From: JBGOUV01 sp041477815
GTDB taxonomy: Bacteria; Acidobacteriota; Terriglobia; Bryobacterales; JACQDG01
Reading direction: 5' to 3'
Assembly (NCBI GenBank): GCA_041477815.1
Contig: JBGOUV010000012.1
Location: 1-36,501, forward strand
DNA: 36,501 nucleotides
Shown: positions 7,799 to 15,527 of the stretch, one piece after another
How positions within the stretch are numbered: position 1 is the first letter of the stretch
Layout of the letters: each line of letters starts with the position of its first letter
Notes under the pieces: generated by a model
Seen by the model: only the letters and a program-made list of their open reading frames with translations
Database searches by the model: none
What the model was told of the DNA's origin: nothing
Made by a program: the position numbers and the translations under genes

Positions 7799-8656
7799 AT
7801 GCCAGCCAATCTGAAAGATCGCCGCTTCATGGGGAGAGGCGCTTACGCCCTGCCCAGCGTGTTCACCGCGGGAACGCTGTTTTGCGGCTATTACGCCATC
7901 ATGAAGACCGTGCAGGCCATCGCTTTGCCGGTCGAGCGCCTGGCTGAGGCCGCCGCCTTGTTCGACCTGGCCGCCATCGCCATCGGCGTGGCCATCTTCA
8001 CCGACGGCATGGACGGGCGCATCGCCCGTCTCACCAACTCGGTGAGCGACTTCGGCCGGGAGCTGGACTCGCTGGCCGACGTCATCAGCTTCGGCGTGGC
8101 CCCGGGCGTGCTGGCGTTCGCCTGGGGGGTGCGGACCATCGAACCCGGCTTCTCCTCCGAGCACCTCACCCGCTTTGGTTATTTCCTGACGTTCCTCTAC
8201 GTGGTCTGCGGCGCCAGCCGGCTGGCCCGCTTCAACATTCAACAGAACCCGGTCCCCAAGAATCCCGGCCGCGCCGGCCGCAAGTACTTCGTCGGCCTCC
8301 CCATCCCTTCGGCGGCGGCCATGATCGTCTCGGTCATTCACGTCAACTCCGGCTACCCCCTGCGCTCCTGGATGCCGTGGGGATTGCTGTGGCTCTTCCT
8401 GCTGGGCCTGCTCTCATTTCTGATGGTATGCACCTGGCGCTATTACAGCTTCAAAGACCTGAACATGCTCCAGCAGCGCTCCTTCCTGACGGTGGTCTTG
8501 ATCGCCATGACCATCTATCTGATCTGGAACTTCTCCCAGCCCGTGCTGATCACGCTGTCCACGGGCTACGTGGCGAGCGGCCTGGTCATCCGCATTGGGG
8601 GCGTGCTGCGGCGCCGCTTCAAGCACCTCCCCGAGCCGGAGCAGCAAGCGCACTAG
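7799..8656 (+). CDS. pssA: CDP-diacylglycerol--serine O-phosphatidyltransferase
   Basis: A 285-residue integral membrane enzyme of the CDP-alcohol phosphatidyltransferase family. The signature DG-x2-AR-x8-G-x3-D-x3-D is complete (DGRIAR, then FGRELDSLAD), and several hydrophobic helices follow to about residue 265. It makes phosphatidylserine from CDP-diacylglycerol and serine, the substrate of the Psd encoded just upstream. The ATG at 7799 was chosen because it follows the psd stop directly; earlier in-frame starts would lie inside psd. The downstream gene overlaps its stop by one base. Confidence 0.92.
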   Translation: MPANLKDRRFMGRGAYALPSVFTAGTLFCGYYAIMKTVQAIALPVERLAEAAALFDLAAIAIGVAIFTDGMDGRIARLTNSVSDFGRELDSLADVISFGVAPGVLAFAWGVRTIEPGFSSEHLTRFGYFLTFLYVVCGASRLARFNIQQNPVPKNPGRAGRKYFVGLPIPSAAAMIVSVIHVNSGYPLRSWMPWGLLWLFLLGLLSFLMVCTWRYYSFKDLNMLQQRSFLTVVLIAMTIYLIWNFSQPVLITLSTGYVASGLVIRIGGVLRRRFKHLPEPEQQAH

Positions 8657-9234
8657 TGTCCCGTCCGGCCCAGTGGTTGGCCGTGTGGAGCGGGCGCCCG
8701 CGCCCGCAGCCCGGCCTCCCGGTGGGGCCGCTGCTTCTGCTTGCCGTCCTGGCCCTGCTCCCTTCGTGCGGCTATCACGTGGCCGGCCGGGGGGAGGCTA
8801 TCCCCAAGGAGATCCACACCATCGCCGTACTGCCGTTCTTCAACAACACCGCGCGCTACAAGCTCGACCAGCACCTCACCCGCGCCATCACCCACGAGTT
8901 TCTGGTCCGCACCCGCTTCCGGGTGATCCCCGAAGAGCGTGACGCCGACGCCACCTTGCGCGGCGGGGTGACCAACATTTTCGTCACGCCGGTCATCTTC
9001 GACCCGGCCAGCGGCCGCGCCACCTCAATTCAGGTGATCGCCCAGATGCAGGTGACGCTGGCCGAGCGCCGCACCGGCCGCGTCCTCTACCAGAACCAGA
9101 ACTACGAGGCCCGCGAGCGCTACGAAGTGGCCATCGACCCGCGGGTGTACTTCGAGGAAAGCGAGATCGCCATGGATCGCCTGAGCCAGGCCGTGGCCCG
9201 CAACCTGGTCAGCGCTATCCTGGAGAAGTTCTGA
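8656..9234 (+). CDS. lptE: LPS assembly lipoprotein LptE
   Basis: A 192-residue lipoprotein. The N-terminus has a hydrophobic stretch ending in the lipobox LPSC (C38), then GYHVAGRG, the hallmark start of LptE/RlpB mature chains, and IAVLPFFNNTARYKLDQ. The C-terminus is rich in heptads (MDRLSQAVARNLVSAILEKF). LptE plugs the LptD barrel and helps insert lipopolysaccharide in the outer membrane, which indicates a diderm envelope. The start is taken as GTG 8656, overlapping the pssA stop; a second GTG at 8683 would give a more usual signal length. Confidence 0.85.
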   Translation: MSRPAQWLAVWSGRPRPQPGLPVGPLLLLAVLALLPSCGYHVAGRGEAIPKEIHTIAVLPFFNNTARYKLDQHLTRAITHEFLVRTRFRVIPEERDADATLRGGVTNIFVTPVIFDPASGRATSIQVIAQMQVTLAERRTGRVLYQNQNYEARERYEVAIDPRVYFEESEIAMDRLSQAVARNLVSAILEKF

Positions 9235-9569
9235 ACTGGCCCACCGACATCAGCGAACCGCGACCGTGAGTCCGTCAAGATCTTAAACCCGGAGAGCTGG
9301 AAAAGCCTGCACAGGATTCGCACTGTAGTTCTAGAAGTTGGGGGTTCCGCCGTCTTGGCGAAGGGGGTTCCACATGGCCCTGGCAGGGCCATAACGATGG
9401 CTGAAAATGTCGGGCAGCCCCCTGAGCCGCAGCCGGTACCCTGGCCGGCTTGGTGCTCTACTGGAATTCGGTAGGCCGGGCCGGGGGACCCGGCGCAGCC
9501 CCGGGGGGCCGCCCCACATTTACAGGGGAGCCGATGGTAAGCAACGCGCCAACCGCGGTGCAAGCCCCG
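9235..9569. other. Convergent intergenic region with hairpin
   Basis: No gene is evident in the 335 bases between lptE and efp, which converge here. A perfect 9-bp inverted repeat with a single-base centre (ATGGCCCTG / CAGGGCCAT, 9374-9392) could fold but has no T-run, so it is not a clear intrinsic terminator. The right part contains a copy of a dispersed palindromic repeat described separately. Confidence 0.5.
9474..9530 (-). repeat. Dispersed GC-rich repeat, copy A (one arm missing)
   Basis: Read on the minus strand, 9530-9474 matches 35972-36028 on the plus strand at 51 of 57 positions, beginning with CTCCCCTGTAA and TGTGGGGCGGCCCCCC. The other copy continues into a CCGCCCCACAC arm that would complete a palindrome; this copy instead passes into unrelated sequence after CCGGCC. 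It is intergenic, near the 3' end of efp. Confidence 0.85.
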
Positions 9570-10133
9570 CTAGCCCGCTCTCTCCTGGTAGGTCCCTTCG
9601 CTCGTGCTGACGCGGATGACCTCCCCCTCGGTGATAAACGGCGGCACCTGCACCACCAGCCCCGTCTCCAGCTTGGCGGGCTTCATCACGTTGGACACCG
9701 TGGCCCCCTTCAACGCGGGCTCGGTCTCGATCACCTTCAGGTCCACGGTCGCCGGCAACTCCACGCTGAGCGGCTTGCCTTCGTAGAACTCCACCGCCAC
9801 CTTCATATTTGACGTGAGGTACTGGACGGCGTCGCCCAGCAGCTCCTGCGTCAGGTGGATCTGATCGTAGGTGGTGGTGTTCATGAAATGGTAGCTTTCG
9901 CCGTCCGCGTACAGGTACTCCATCTCCTGCTCGTCGAGCTCCGCCTTTTCGATCCAGTCTTCCGAGCTGAACCGGTGCTCCATCATGGAGCCGCTGCGCA
10001 GGTTGCGCATCTTGGCCTGGACGAACCCGCGGAGGTTGCCCGGCGTCCGGTGGAACACGCTAAAGATCGAGAACAAGTCGTTGTTGTGCTTGACGACCAT
10101 TCCAGGTCGCAGTTTAGTCGACTGAAGCTGCAT
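9570..10133 (-). CDS. efp: Elongation factor P
   Basis: A 187-residue EF-P with its three beta-barrel domains: a KOW-like N-domain (1-65), a central OB domain with EYLYADGESYHFMNT (73-87), and a C-terminal OB domain ending near GEVIRVSTSEGTYQERAG. EF-P enters the ribosomal E site and relieves stalling at proline runs. The loop that reaches the peptidyl-transferase centre reads HRTPGNLRGFVQAK. Aligned to E. coli (PGKGQ), the modified-lysine position is Asn33 here, with Arg two residues later, so neither the usual Lys nor the Arg of the rhamnosylated group sits at the tip. Full length. Strong similarity elsewhere leaves no doubt about the family. Confidence 0.95.
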   Translation of the reverse strand: MQLQSTKLRPGMVVKHNNDLFSIFSVFHRTPGNLRGFVQAKMRNLRSGSMMEHRFSSEDWIEKAELDEQEMEYLYADGESYHFMNTTTYDQIHLTQELLGDAVQYLTSNMKVAVEFYEGKPLSVELPATVDLKVIETEPALKGATVSNVMKPAKLETGLVVQVPPFITEGEVIRVSTSEGTYQERAG

Positions 10134-10161
10134 GTGGGGAAACCAAAGGAACTACGGAACT

Positions 10162-10167
10162 ATTGTA
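10162..10167 (-). promoter_or_regulatory. Possible -10 element of efp
   Basis: TACAAT on the minus strand about 28 bases before the efp ATG. No convincing -35 is visible at 16-18 bases. Confidence 0.3.
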
Positions 10168-10184
10168 GCAGGCGGGAAAAGAAA

Positions 10185-10792
10185 AATGGTTCCAAGTGAC
10201 CCAACTGGCAGCTTGGCTCTCACCCCGGCTAGCACGGTTAGAACCCGGCAACCACTCTCGCCGTCCGGCTGTCCTCGGCGCTCCCCAAACGGCGCCTTTC
10301 GGCACCGCCCGGCTCACTGCACCGTGGCCCGGTCGCTGGCGTCATAGCGGTTGAAACCCTCGCGTCGAACCGGCCTTTTGCTCGCCCGCCCCGACAGGTT
10401 TTTACGCCCGCCTTGACGAGGTCAACGCTCCCGGCCTAGCTCTTCCGCGAACTGTCCGATCCTCCCCGCCGTCCGTTCGACCTTAGCTCCCCCGCCCAGC
10501 CCCGGGTGCTACCCCGAGTGCCGTTCGGGCTCATCGCGTCCGGCCCCGTTTCGGCGGTTCCGATCCGACAGCTCACCGCGTCGCGCTTTCGTCTGCTCCC
10601 CGCCCAGGGCTGTTACCCCCCTGGCGGCTCGACGCTTTCAAAAGCTCCACGCGGCGAAGGCCTGCCTCCTGGTCCGGCCCGATCTCCCTTCGCTCCCCGC
10701 CGGCTCATCTTTCGATTATTGCCGTCGGATCAACGTTCCAGGTCCGCTACCGTTCCCGAGGCTAACTGCTCATCAGACCTCTTGGAACCATT
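10185..10792 (-). other. Gene-free block with 12-bp terminal inverted repeats; candidate structured RNA or element relic
   Basis: AATGGTTCCAAG (10185-10196) and CTTGGAACCATT (10781-10792) are perfect 12-bp inverted repeats at the two ends of a 608-bp stretch with no recognisable protein. On the minus strand the interior is purine-rich and full of compact hairpins: GGTGCC-GAAA-GGCGCC (10289-10304, a GNRA tetraloop), CCCGA/TCGGG around 10513-10529, TTGAC-CTC-GTCAA around 10413-10425, plus further GAAA, GTGAG and GTAAC turns. This looks more like a large folded RNA closed by a terminal stem, or a non-autonomous element, than a dead gene. I do not recognise RNase P, tmRNA, SRP RNA or a group II domain V in it. 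Confidence 0.4.
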
Positions 10793-10850
10793 CATAGATA
10801 TACTCCAACAGCCGCAGGGAGTCAAACCTTTTTTGCGCGGGGAAGGATGT

Positions 10851-10920
10851 TTATGCACAGTTTTATCTGGCTTGTTTTCAAATAGTTACAAGGATGTCTC
10901 GTTTGAATTGCTGTGGATAA
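10851..10920. promoter_or_regulatory. Pair of DnaA-box-like sites in an AT-rich patch
   Basis: TTATGCACA (10851-10859, plus strand, one mismatch from the E. coli-type TTATCCACA) and a perfect TTATCCACA on the minus strand (10912-10920) flank an unusually AT-rich 50 bases between the 608-bp block and the glycosyltransferase gene. No replication gene is near, so an origin is not claimed. Confidence 0.35.
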
Positions 10921-10942
10921 AACGTGCCCCAAAGAATCTGTT

Positions 10943-12070
10943 TCATCCGGCCGCCACCGTGCGATAGATCTCCAAAATGCGGTCTGCCGCGCGATCCCAA
11001 CTGAAGCCGGCCACCCGCTCGCGCCCCCTCTCGATGAGCTTCCGGCGCAGTTCCGGATCCACCAGCGCCTGGCGGATGCCCCGCGCGATCTCGAAAACGT
11101 TCTCGGGGTTGACCAGCACAGCCGCATCGCCCACCACCTCAGGTAGTGATGAGACGTTTGAGGTAATGACCGGCGTCCCCTGGGCCATGGCCTCCAGGGG
11201 CGGCAATCCGAAGCCTTCGTACAGCGACGGAAATACGAACGCCGCCGCGCTGCGGTAGAAGATCCGCAGCGTCTCCACCGGCACGAAGCCCAGGAAACGC
11301 ACCCGCTGTTGCACCCGGCTGCGGATCACGCTGCGCCGCAGGTCGGAGTGCGCGGCCAGGTAATCGCCGATGATGAGCAGCCGGAGATCCCGGTACTGGG
11401 GGTGCTGATCCAGCTCGGCGGCCACCACGGCAAAAGCCTCCACCAGCCGCGGCAGATTTTTCTGCGGCTGGATGTTCCCGGCGTAGAGCAGGAAGGGATA
11501 GTCCACCTGATACCGTTCGAGGGCGAGACGGCAGTCCTCCTCGCTGTCCTGCCCCAGGAACAGATCGTCGATGGCGTTGGGGACGATATCGATGCGATCG
11601 CCGGGTATGTCCATCAGCCGGGTCAGGTCGCGGCGCGTGGCCTGTGACACGGTGATAACGCGTTCCGCGCGCGAGATTCCGTGGCGCAGGATGTGGAATC
11701 GCACCTCCGCCCGCAGCCGCGATCCGAAGGCTTCCCGGAAGAGGATCTTGTCCAGGTCGTGCACCGTGACCACGTAGGGACAGGGCATGAAATAGGGCAC
11801 CACGCGGTGGGGGATGTGGAACAGGTCGGGGCTCAGCTCCCGCAGCAGGAACTGGAACCGCAGGTGATTGTCCAGGCTGGCGTAGCCCTTTTCCGACGAG
11901 GCGAAACGGAAATTGGAGGGGAGGTCGGCCAGCGCGGCCTGGGCCTTCTGGCCGCCTACCAGTATGTATTCGTGTCCGGCGCCCCGCCGGGCGAAGGCGC
12001 GCACGAGGTTCTTGATGTAGGTTCCTACACCGAAGGCCTCGGCCCGCCGGATATCAAAACCGATCAACAC
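10943..12070 (-). CDS. GT4-type glycosyltransferase
   Basis: A 375-residue GT-B-fold glycosyltransferase, cytoplasmic. The N-terminal half has GVGTYIKNLVRAF (acceptor loop) and PYVVTVHDL; the C-terminal half has LLYAGNIQPQKNL and the family 4 retaining signature PSLYEGFGLPPLEAMAQGTPV, with the two catalytic-site glutamates seven residues apart (E-x7-E). Such enzymes transfer a sugar from a nucleotide donor to a lipid-linked or polysaccharide acceptor. It follows glyA on the same strand after 30 bases made almost entirely of heptanucleotide repeats. Donor and acceptor are unknown. Confidence 0.9.
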   Translation of the reverse strand: MLIGFDIRRAEAFGVGTYIKNLVRAFARRGAGHEYILVGGQKAQAALADLPSNFRFASSEKGYASLDNHLRFQFLLRELSPDLFHIPHRVVPYFMPCPYVVTVHDLDKILFREAFGSRLRAEVRFHILRHGISRAERVITVSQATRRDLTRLMDIPGDRIDIVPNAIDDLFLGQDSEEDCRLALERYQVDYPFLLYAGNIQPQKNLPRLVEAFAVVAAELDQHPQYRDLRLLIIGDYLAAHSDLRRSVIRSRVQQRVRFLGFVPVETLRIFYRSAAAFVFPSLYEGFGLPPLEAMAQGTPVITSNVSSLPEVVGDAAVLVNPENVFEIARGIRQALVDPELRRKLIERGRERVAGFSWDRAADRILEIYRTVAAG

Positions 12071-12074
12071 AAGT

Positions 12075-12102
12075 GGGTGCTGGGTGTTAGGTGTTGGGTG
12101 TC
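12075..12102. repeat. Heptanucleotide tandem array between glyA and the GT4 gene
   Basis: Four consecutive 7-base units: GGGTGCT, GGGTGTT, AGGTGTT, GGGTGTC. They fill the glyA/GT4 gap and end in the glyA stop codon. Confidence 0.8.
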
Positions 12103-13372
12103 AAGTGCCGGTTACGAGGGTTGGTGCGAGCTTCCACGCGTAAAGAGGGAAGCGGTCGGCCAGTTCCAGAACCTGGCGCTTTACCTTATCAATGACCGCC
12201 TCGCTGCTGATATCCAGTATCACTTCGGCGATCCAGCGGCCGATCTGGCGCATCTCGGGCTCGCGCAGGCCGCGGGTGGTCACCGCCGGACTGCCCAGCC
12301 GGATCCCGCTGGGATTCATGGGCGGATTCTGGTCGAAGGGGATGGCGTTCTTGTTCGTGGTCATATGGGCGCGGTGCAGGGCCGTTTCGGCTTCCTTGCC
12401 CCGCACGCCTTTGCTGAACACGTCCACCAGCATCAGGTGGGTGTCGGTGCCGCCCGAGATGATGTGAAAGCCCTCCTCGACCAGCGTGGCCGCCAGGGCC
12501 TGGGCGTTGGCCAGGATCTGCTTCTGGTAGACAGCGAACTCCGGGGTCATGGCCTCCCGGAAGCATACCGCCTTGGCGGCAATGACATGCATCAGAGGCC
12601 CACCCTGCACCCCGGGAAACACGGCCTGGTCGATGGCTTTGCCGTGCCGCTCGCGGGCCAGAATCATGCCCCCCCGCGGCCCCCGCAGCGTCTTATGGGT
12701 GGTGGTAGTAACGATATCGGCCCAAAGGCAGGGGTTGGGATGCACCCCGCCCGCCACCAGTCCGGCGAAGTGGGCCATGTCCACCAGCATCAGGGCGCCG
12801 CAGGCGTCGGCGATGGTCCGTATACGCGCGAAGTCGATCACCCGCGGATACGCGCTGCCGCCGGCGATAATCATCTTCGGCTTATGCTCTACGGCCAGGC
12901 GCTCCATCTCGTCGTAGTCCAGCGTCTCGGTGTCCCGCTTCACCCCGTAAGGAATCACCTGGTAGGTCTTGCCCGAAAAGTTAAGCTTATGGCCGTGCGT
13001 GAGGTGTCCGCCATGGGCCAGGTTCATACCCAGGATGGTATCCCCCGGCTGCAGGACGGCCGTATAGGCGGCCAGGTTCGCGCTCGCGCCCGAATGCGGC
13101 TGGACATTGACGTACTCGGCGCCGAAGATCTTCCTAGCCCGCTGCCGCGCCAGCTCCTCGACTTGGTCCACGTACTCACACCCGCCGTAATAGCGTTTTC
13201 CCGGATACCCCTCGGCGTACTTGTTGGTCAGAACCGATCCCGCCGCCTCCAGCACCGCCTCGGAGACGAAGTTCTCGCTGGCGATCAGCTCCAGGTGGGT
13301 GTGCTGGCGGAGTGTTTCTTTCTGTACTGCCTCCCAGACGTCGGGATCGGCATCCTGCAAAGAGCGTGACAT
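12101..13372 (-). CDS. glyA: Serine hydroxymethyltransferase
   Basis: A 423-residue PLP enzyme that converts serine and tetrahydrofolate to glycine and methylenetetrahydrofolate. Conserved pieces include LELIASENF (28-36), NKYAEGYPGKRYYGG (50-64), NVQPHSGASANL (89-100), VDMAHFAGLVAGG (197-209) and the cofactor lysine in VTTTTHKTLRGPRGG (K227). The C-terminus is intact. The start is set at ATG 13372 because GAGGG lies 8 bases upstream; an in-frame ATG at 13378 is the alternative. It diverges from the PQQ-propeller gene by about 50 bases. Confidence 0.96.
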   Translation of the reverse strand: MSRSLQDADPDVWEAVQKETLRQHTHLELIASENFVSEAVLEAAGSVLTNKYAEGYPGKRYYGGCEYVDQVEELARQRARKIFGAEYVNVQPHSGASANLAAYTAVLQPGDTILGMNLAHGGHLTHGHKLNFSGKTYQVIPYGVKRDTETLDYDEMERLAVEHKPKMIIAGGSAYPRVIDFARIRTIADACGALMLVDMAHFAGLVAGGVHPNPCLWADIVTTTTHKTLRGPRGGMILARERHGKAIDQAVFPGVQGGPLMHVIAAKAVCFREAMTPEFAVYQKQILANAQALAATLVEEGFHIISGGTDTHLMLVDVFSKGVRGKEAETALHRAHMTTNKNAIPFDQNPPMNPSGIRLGSPAVTTRGLREPEMRQIGRWIAEVILDISSEAVIDKVKRQVLELADRFPLYAWKLAPTLVTGT

Positions 13373-13424
13373 GAGCATGACCCTCGATTCTAACAAAGAG
13401 ACTCTCAGGGGGTATACTCAGCAC

Positions 13425-14681
13425 ATGAAAGCGCGGTGCTTCGTGCTCCTGTTCTGCGTGGCGGCCGGAGCCGCCGATTGGCCTCAATGGCGCGGTCCGG
13501 GGCGGAACGGGGTGTCTGCGGAGACCGGCCTGCTCCAACAGTGGCCCCCGGAGGGCCCGAAGCTGCTATGGCAGCAGAAAGAGGTGGGCGACGGGTACGG
13601 GGCGCCGGCCGTGGCCGGCAACCGGATCTACCTCGTGAGCAACCAGGGGCTCGACAACGAATTCGTGCAGACGCTCTCGGTTCAGGACGGCAAGCAGCTT
13701 TGGTCGGCGCGCCTCGGAAAAGTTGGCAACCCGGACCAGAAGCCCTCCTACCCCATGGCCCGATCCACGCCGACGCTGGACGGGGACCTGCTGTACGCCC
13801 TCAGCTCGGATGGCGACCTGGCCTGCCTGGAGACCGCCACCGGCAAGGTGCGCTGGCAGAAGAGCGTGCGCAGTGAGTTCGGGGGCGTACCCGGCACGTG
13901 GGCCTATGCCGAGTCGCCGCTCGTCGATGGGGACGTGCTGATGGTCACGCCCGGCGGTGCGCAAGCCACCCTGGTGGCGCTGAACAAGAGGACCGGCGCG
14001 GTCCTCTGGAAATCGGCGATACCCGGCGGCGATCCGGCCGGCTACGCCTCGGCGGTGGTAGTGGAGGGCGGCGGCCGCAAACAGTATGTACAGTTCACCG
14101 CGAAGGGCGTGGTGGGCGTGGACGCGAAGACCGGCCAATTCCTGTGGCGCTATGACCAGACCAGCAAGGGCCCGGCCAACATGCCGACGCCCGTGGTCCG
14201 CGACGGTTATGTCTACACTTCCGCCGGCATCGTCGGCGGCGGTCTGGTCCGTCTGAAGGCCGCCCCGGACGGAGTGGCGGCGGAGCCGGTCTATCTGGTG
14301 CGCGACCTGCCCAGCACCAACGGCGGCGCGGTGCTGGTCGGCAACATTCTCTACGGGACGAACGCCAAAGGGCTGGTCGCCGCCGAGTTCCTCAAGGGTG
14401 AAGTGCTGTGGCAGGACGCCAGCATCGGCTCCGGCTCGACGTTCTACGCCGACGGCAATCTTTACGTCCATGGCCACAACGGCGAAGTAGCGCTGGTCGA
14501 AGCCACGCGGGAGACCTTCCATCAGAAGGGCCGCTTCACACCCCCCGGCCAGCCAAAGAATCGTAACACCCAGGGCGAGAAGGCCTGGCCGTACCCGGTG
14601 GTGGCCAATGGCAGGCTCTACATCCGCGACCTGGGCGCCCTCTGGTGCTATGACGTCAGGGACGCCAAGTCCGCCGATTGA
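13425..14681 (+). CDS. Exported PQQ-like beta-propeller protein
   Basis: A 418-residue protein with a signal peptide (MKARCFVLLFCVAAGAA) directly followed by DWPQWRGPGRNGVS, the characteristic entry motif of exported PQQ-like eight-bladed propellers in Acidobacteriota and Planctomycetota. Blade motifs repeat through the chain: DGKQLWSARLG, TGKVRWQKSV, TGAVLWKSAI, TGQFLWRYD and KGEVLWQDA. These are BamB/quinoprotein-type tryptophan-docking repeats; no dehydrogenase active site or cytochrome domain is visible, so it is more likely a scaffold or binding protein than an alcohol dehydrogenase. Confidence 0.85.
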   Translation: MKARCFVLLFCVAAGAADWPQWRGPGRNGVSAETGLLQQWPPEGPKLLWQQKEVGDGYGAPAVAGNRIYLVSNQGLDNEFVQTLSVQDGKQLWSARLGKVGNPDQKPSYPMARSTPTLDGDLLYALSSDGDLACLETATGKVRWQKSVRSEFGGVPGTWAYAESPLVDGDVLMVTPGGAQATLVALNKRTGAVLWKSAIPGGDPAGYASAVVVEGGGRKQYVQFTAKGVVGVDAKTGQFLWRYDQTSKGPANMPTPVVRDGYVYTSAGIVGGGLVRLKAAPDGVAAEPVYLVRDLPSTNGGAVLVGNILYGTNAKGLVAAEFLKGEVLWQDASIGSGSTFYADGNLYVHGHNGEVALVEATRETFHQKGRFTPPGQPKNRNTQGEKAWPYPVVANGRLYIRDLGALWCYDVRDAKSAD

Positions 14682-14733
14682 TCTCTGACGTGAGCCTTCT
14701 CGTGTAATACGCAATGGTTACGTGGAGGGTCTA

Positions 14734-15340
14734 ATGACGCGGCTTGTGCCAGCCCTGTCGCTGCCTGTTGCGGCGTACGCTCAAGTTTCTACCAGGACGA
14801 TCACCGACGCCCTCCAGAAGTGTCCCGGCGCAGCCGCCCCGGGGCGCCATAATCACGCTGAACCACGTCGGAACCGCCGCGAGGGCCGCAGCAAAGATCG
14901 CGGCGAGTTCGAGCCTTTCTTCCTCCCGGTCATGGTACAGCTTGACTGCGGAGCTGGCGGGCTTCAAGCGAAGACCCTCGCCGGTCTCGACCTGCGCGCC
15001 GAACAGAACGCCAGCGTGACCGGCGTGCTTGGGCTCGGCGAGGTTCCGCGAGGTCGTCCAGGTCACAAACATGACGCCCCCGCTCGAAGTGGGCATTCAG
15101 GTCGCCGAGCCAGGTCATCGAGACCAAGAAGAATCCTCGAGCTGCCCTGAACGGCCGCAACCCGTTCGCTTTTGCTCCGCTCAACGGAAACACGGCGCCC
15201 ATGCCGGGCTGAGCGCGAACCTGCCCTTCATCGGTGGCGGCAGGCGGTTCTACGCCAACGAGGTTCTCATCGACGGCGTGTACGCCGCCTCCGCCCGAAT
15301 CGAATCGCTCCGGCGGATCCCGGCACCTGGGTCGACAGCG
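14734..15340 (+). pseudogene. Decayed Oar-like TonB-dependent receptor, N-terminal relic
   Basis: Pieces of one protein appear in order but in changing frames. They are a signal peptide and AQVSTRTITDALQ (from ATG 14734, with GGAGG upstream), then GAIITLNHVGTAAR, GEFEPFFLPV, YSLTAELAGFKR, LDLRAEQNASVTGVLGLGEV, REVVQVTNMTPPLEV, QVIETKK, ALNGRNPFAFAPLNGNTAPMPG and GLSANLPFIGGGRRFYANEVLIDGV. Together they spell the carboxypeptidase-regulatory-like domain and the plug start of the large acidobacterial Oar/TonB receptors. At least six frame changes are needed and the barrel (usually about 900 residues) is absent, so this is a non-functional remnant. The rest of 14682-15340 holds nothing else recognisable. 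Confidence 0.75.
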
Positions 15341-15527
15341 CTTCACGTCTCTCCCTTCCGGCTCTGCGCTTGCGAGCAAATACATGCCGGACTAAGACCC
15401 TACCGGTGAGAACCCACGAACCCGCCGCACCGACGGCGATCGCCGCCAAGCCAAACGCCAGCCATCCCGGGTGTATCGCCGTCAAACCGGCCAGCACCAG
15501 AATCATCGAACCCACTCCCGTACCCAT
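15267..15527 (-). CDS. Small two-helix membrane protein, unknown
   Basis: An 86-residue gene supported by an excellent ribosome binding site (GGAGG six bases before the ATG at 15527). The protein has two membrane helices, MILVLAGLTAIHPGWLAFG (8-26) with AIAVGAAGSWVLTGRVLV (30-46), then a strongly basic tail rich in arginine. The last ~25 codons run antisense through the end of the receptor relic, so the native stop may have been lost and the tail may be an accident of the junction. No family is recognised. Confidence 0.55.
   Translation of the reverse strand: MGTGVGSMILVLAGLTAIHPGWLAFGLAAIAVGAAGSWVLTGRVLVRHVFARKRRAGRERREALSTQVPGSAGAIRFGRRRRTRRR

Noticed and set aside
9235..9569. Cobalamin or other riboswitch
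   Set aside because: The region lies between two converging gene ends, not ahead of a gene, and shows no riboswitch core.
10185..10792. RNase P, tmRNA, SRP RNA or group II intron in the block
   Set aside because: Their core sequence signatures were looked for and not found on either strand.
10851..10920. Chromosomal replication origin
   Set aside because: Only two DnaA-box-like sites and no dnaA, dnaN, gidA or rpmH nearby.
10506..10967. A 153-codon plus-strand open frame in the 608-bp block
   Set aside because: Its translation has no recognisable fold, no RBS, and it crosses the terminal inverted repeat; better explained as chance in C-rich sequence.
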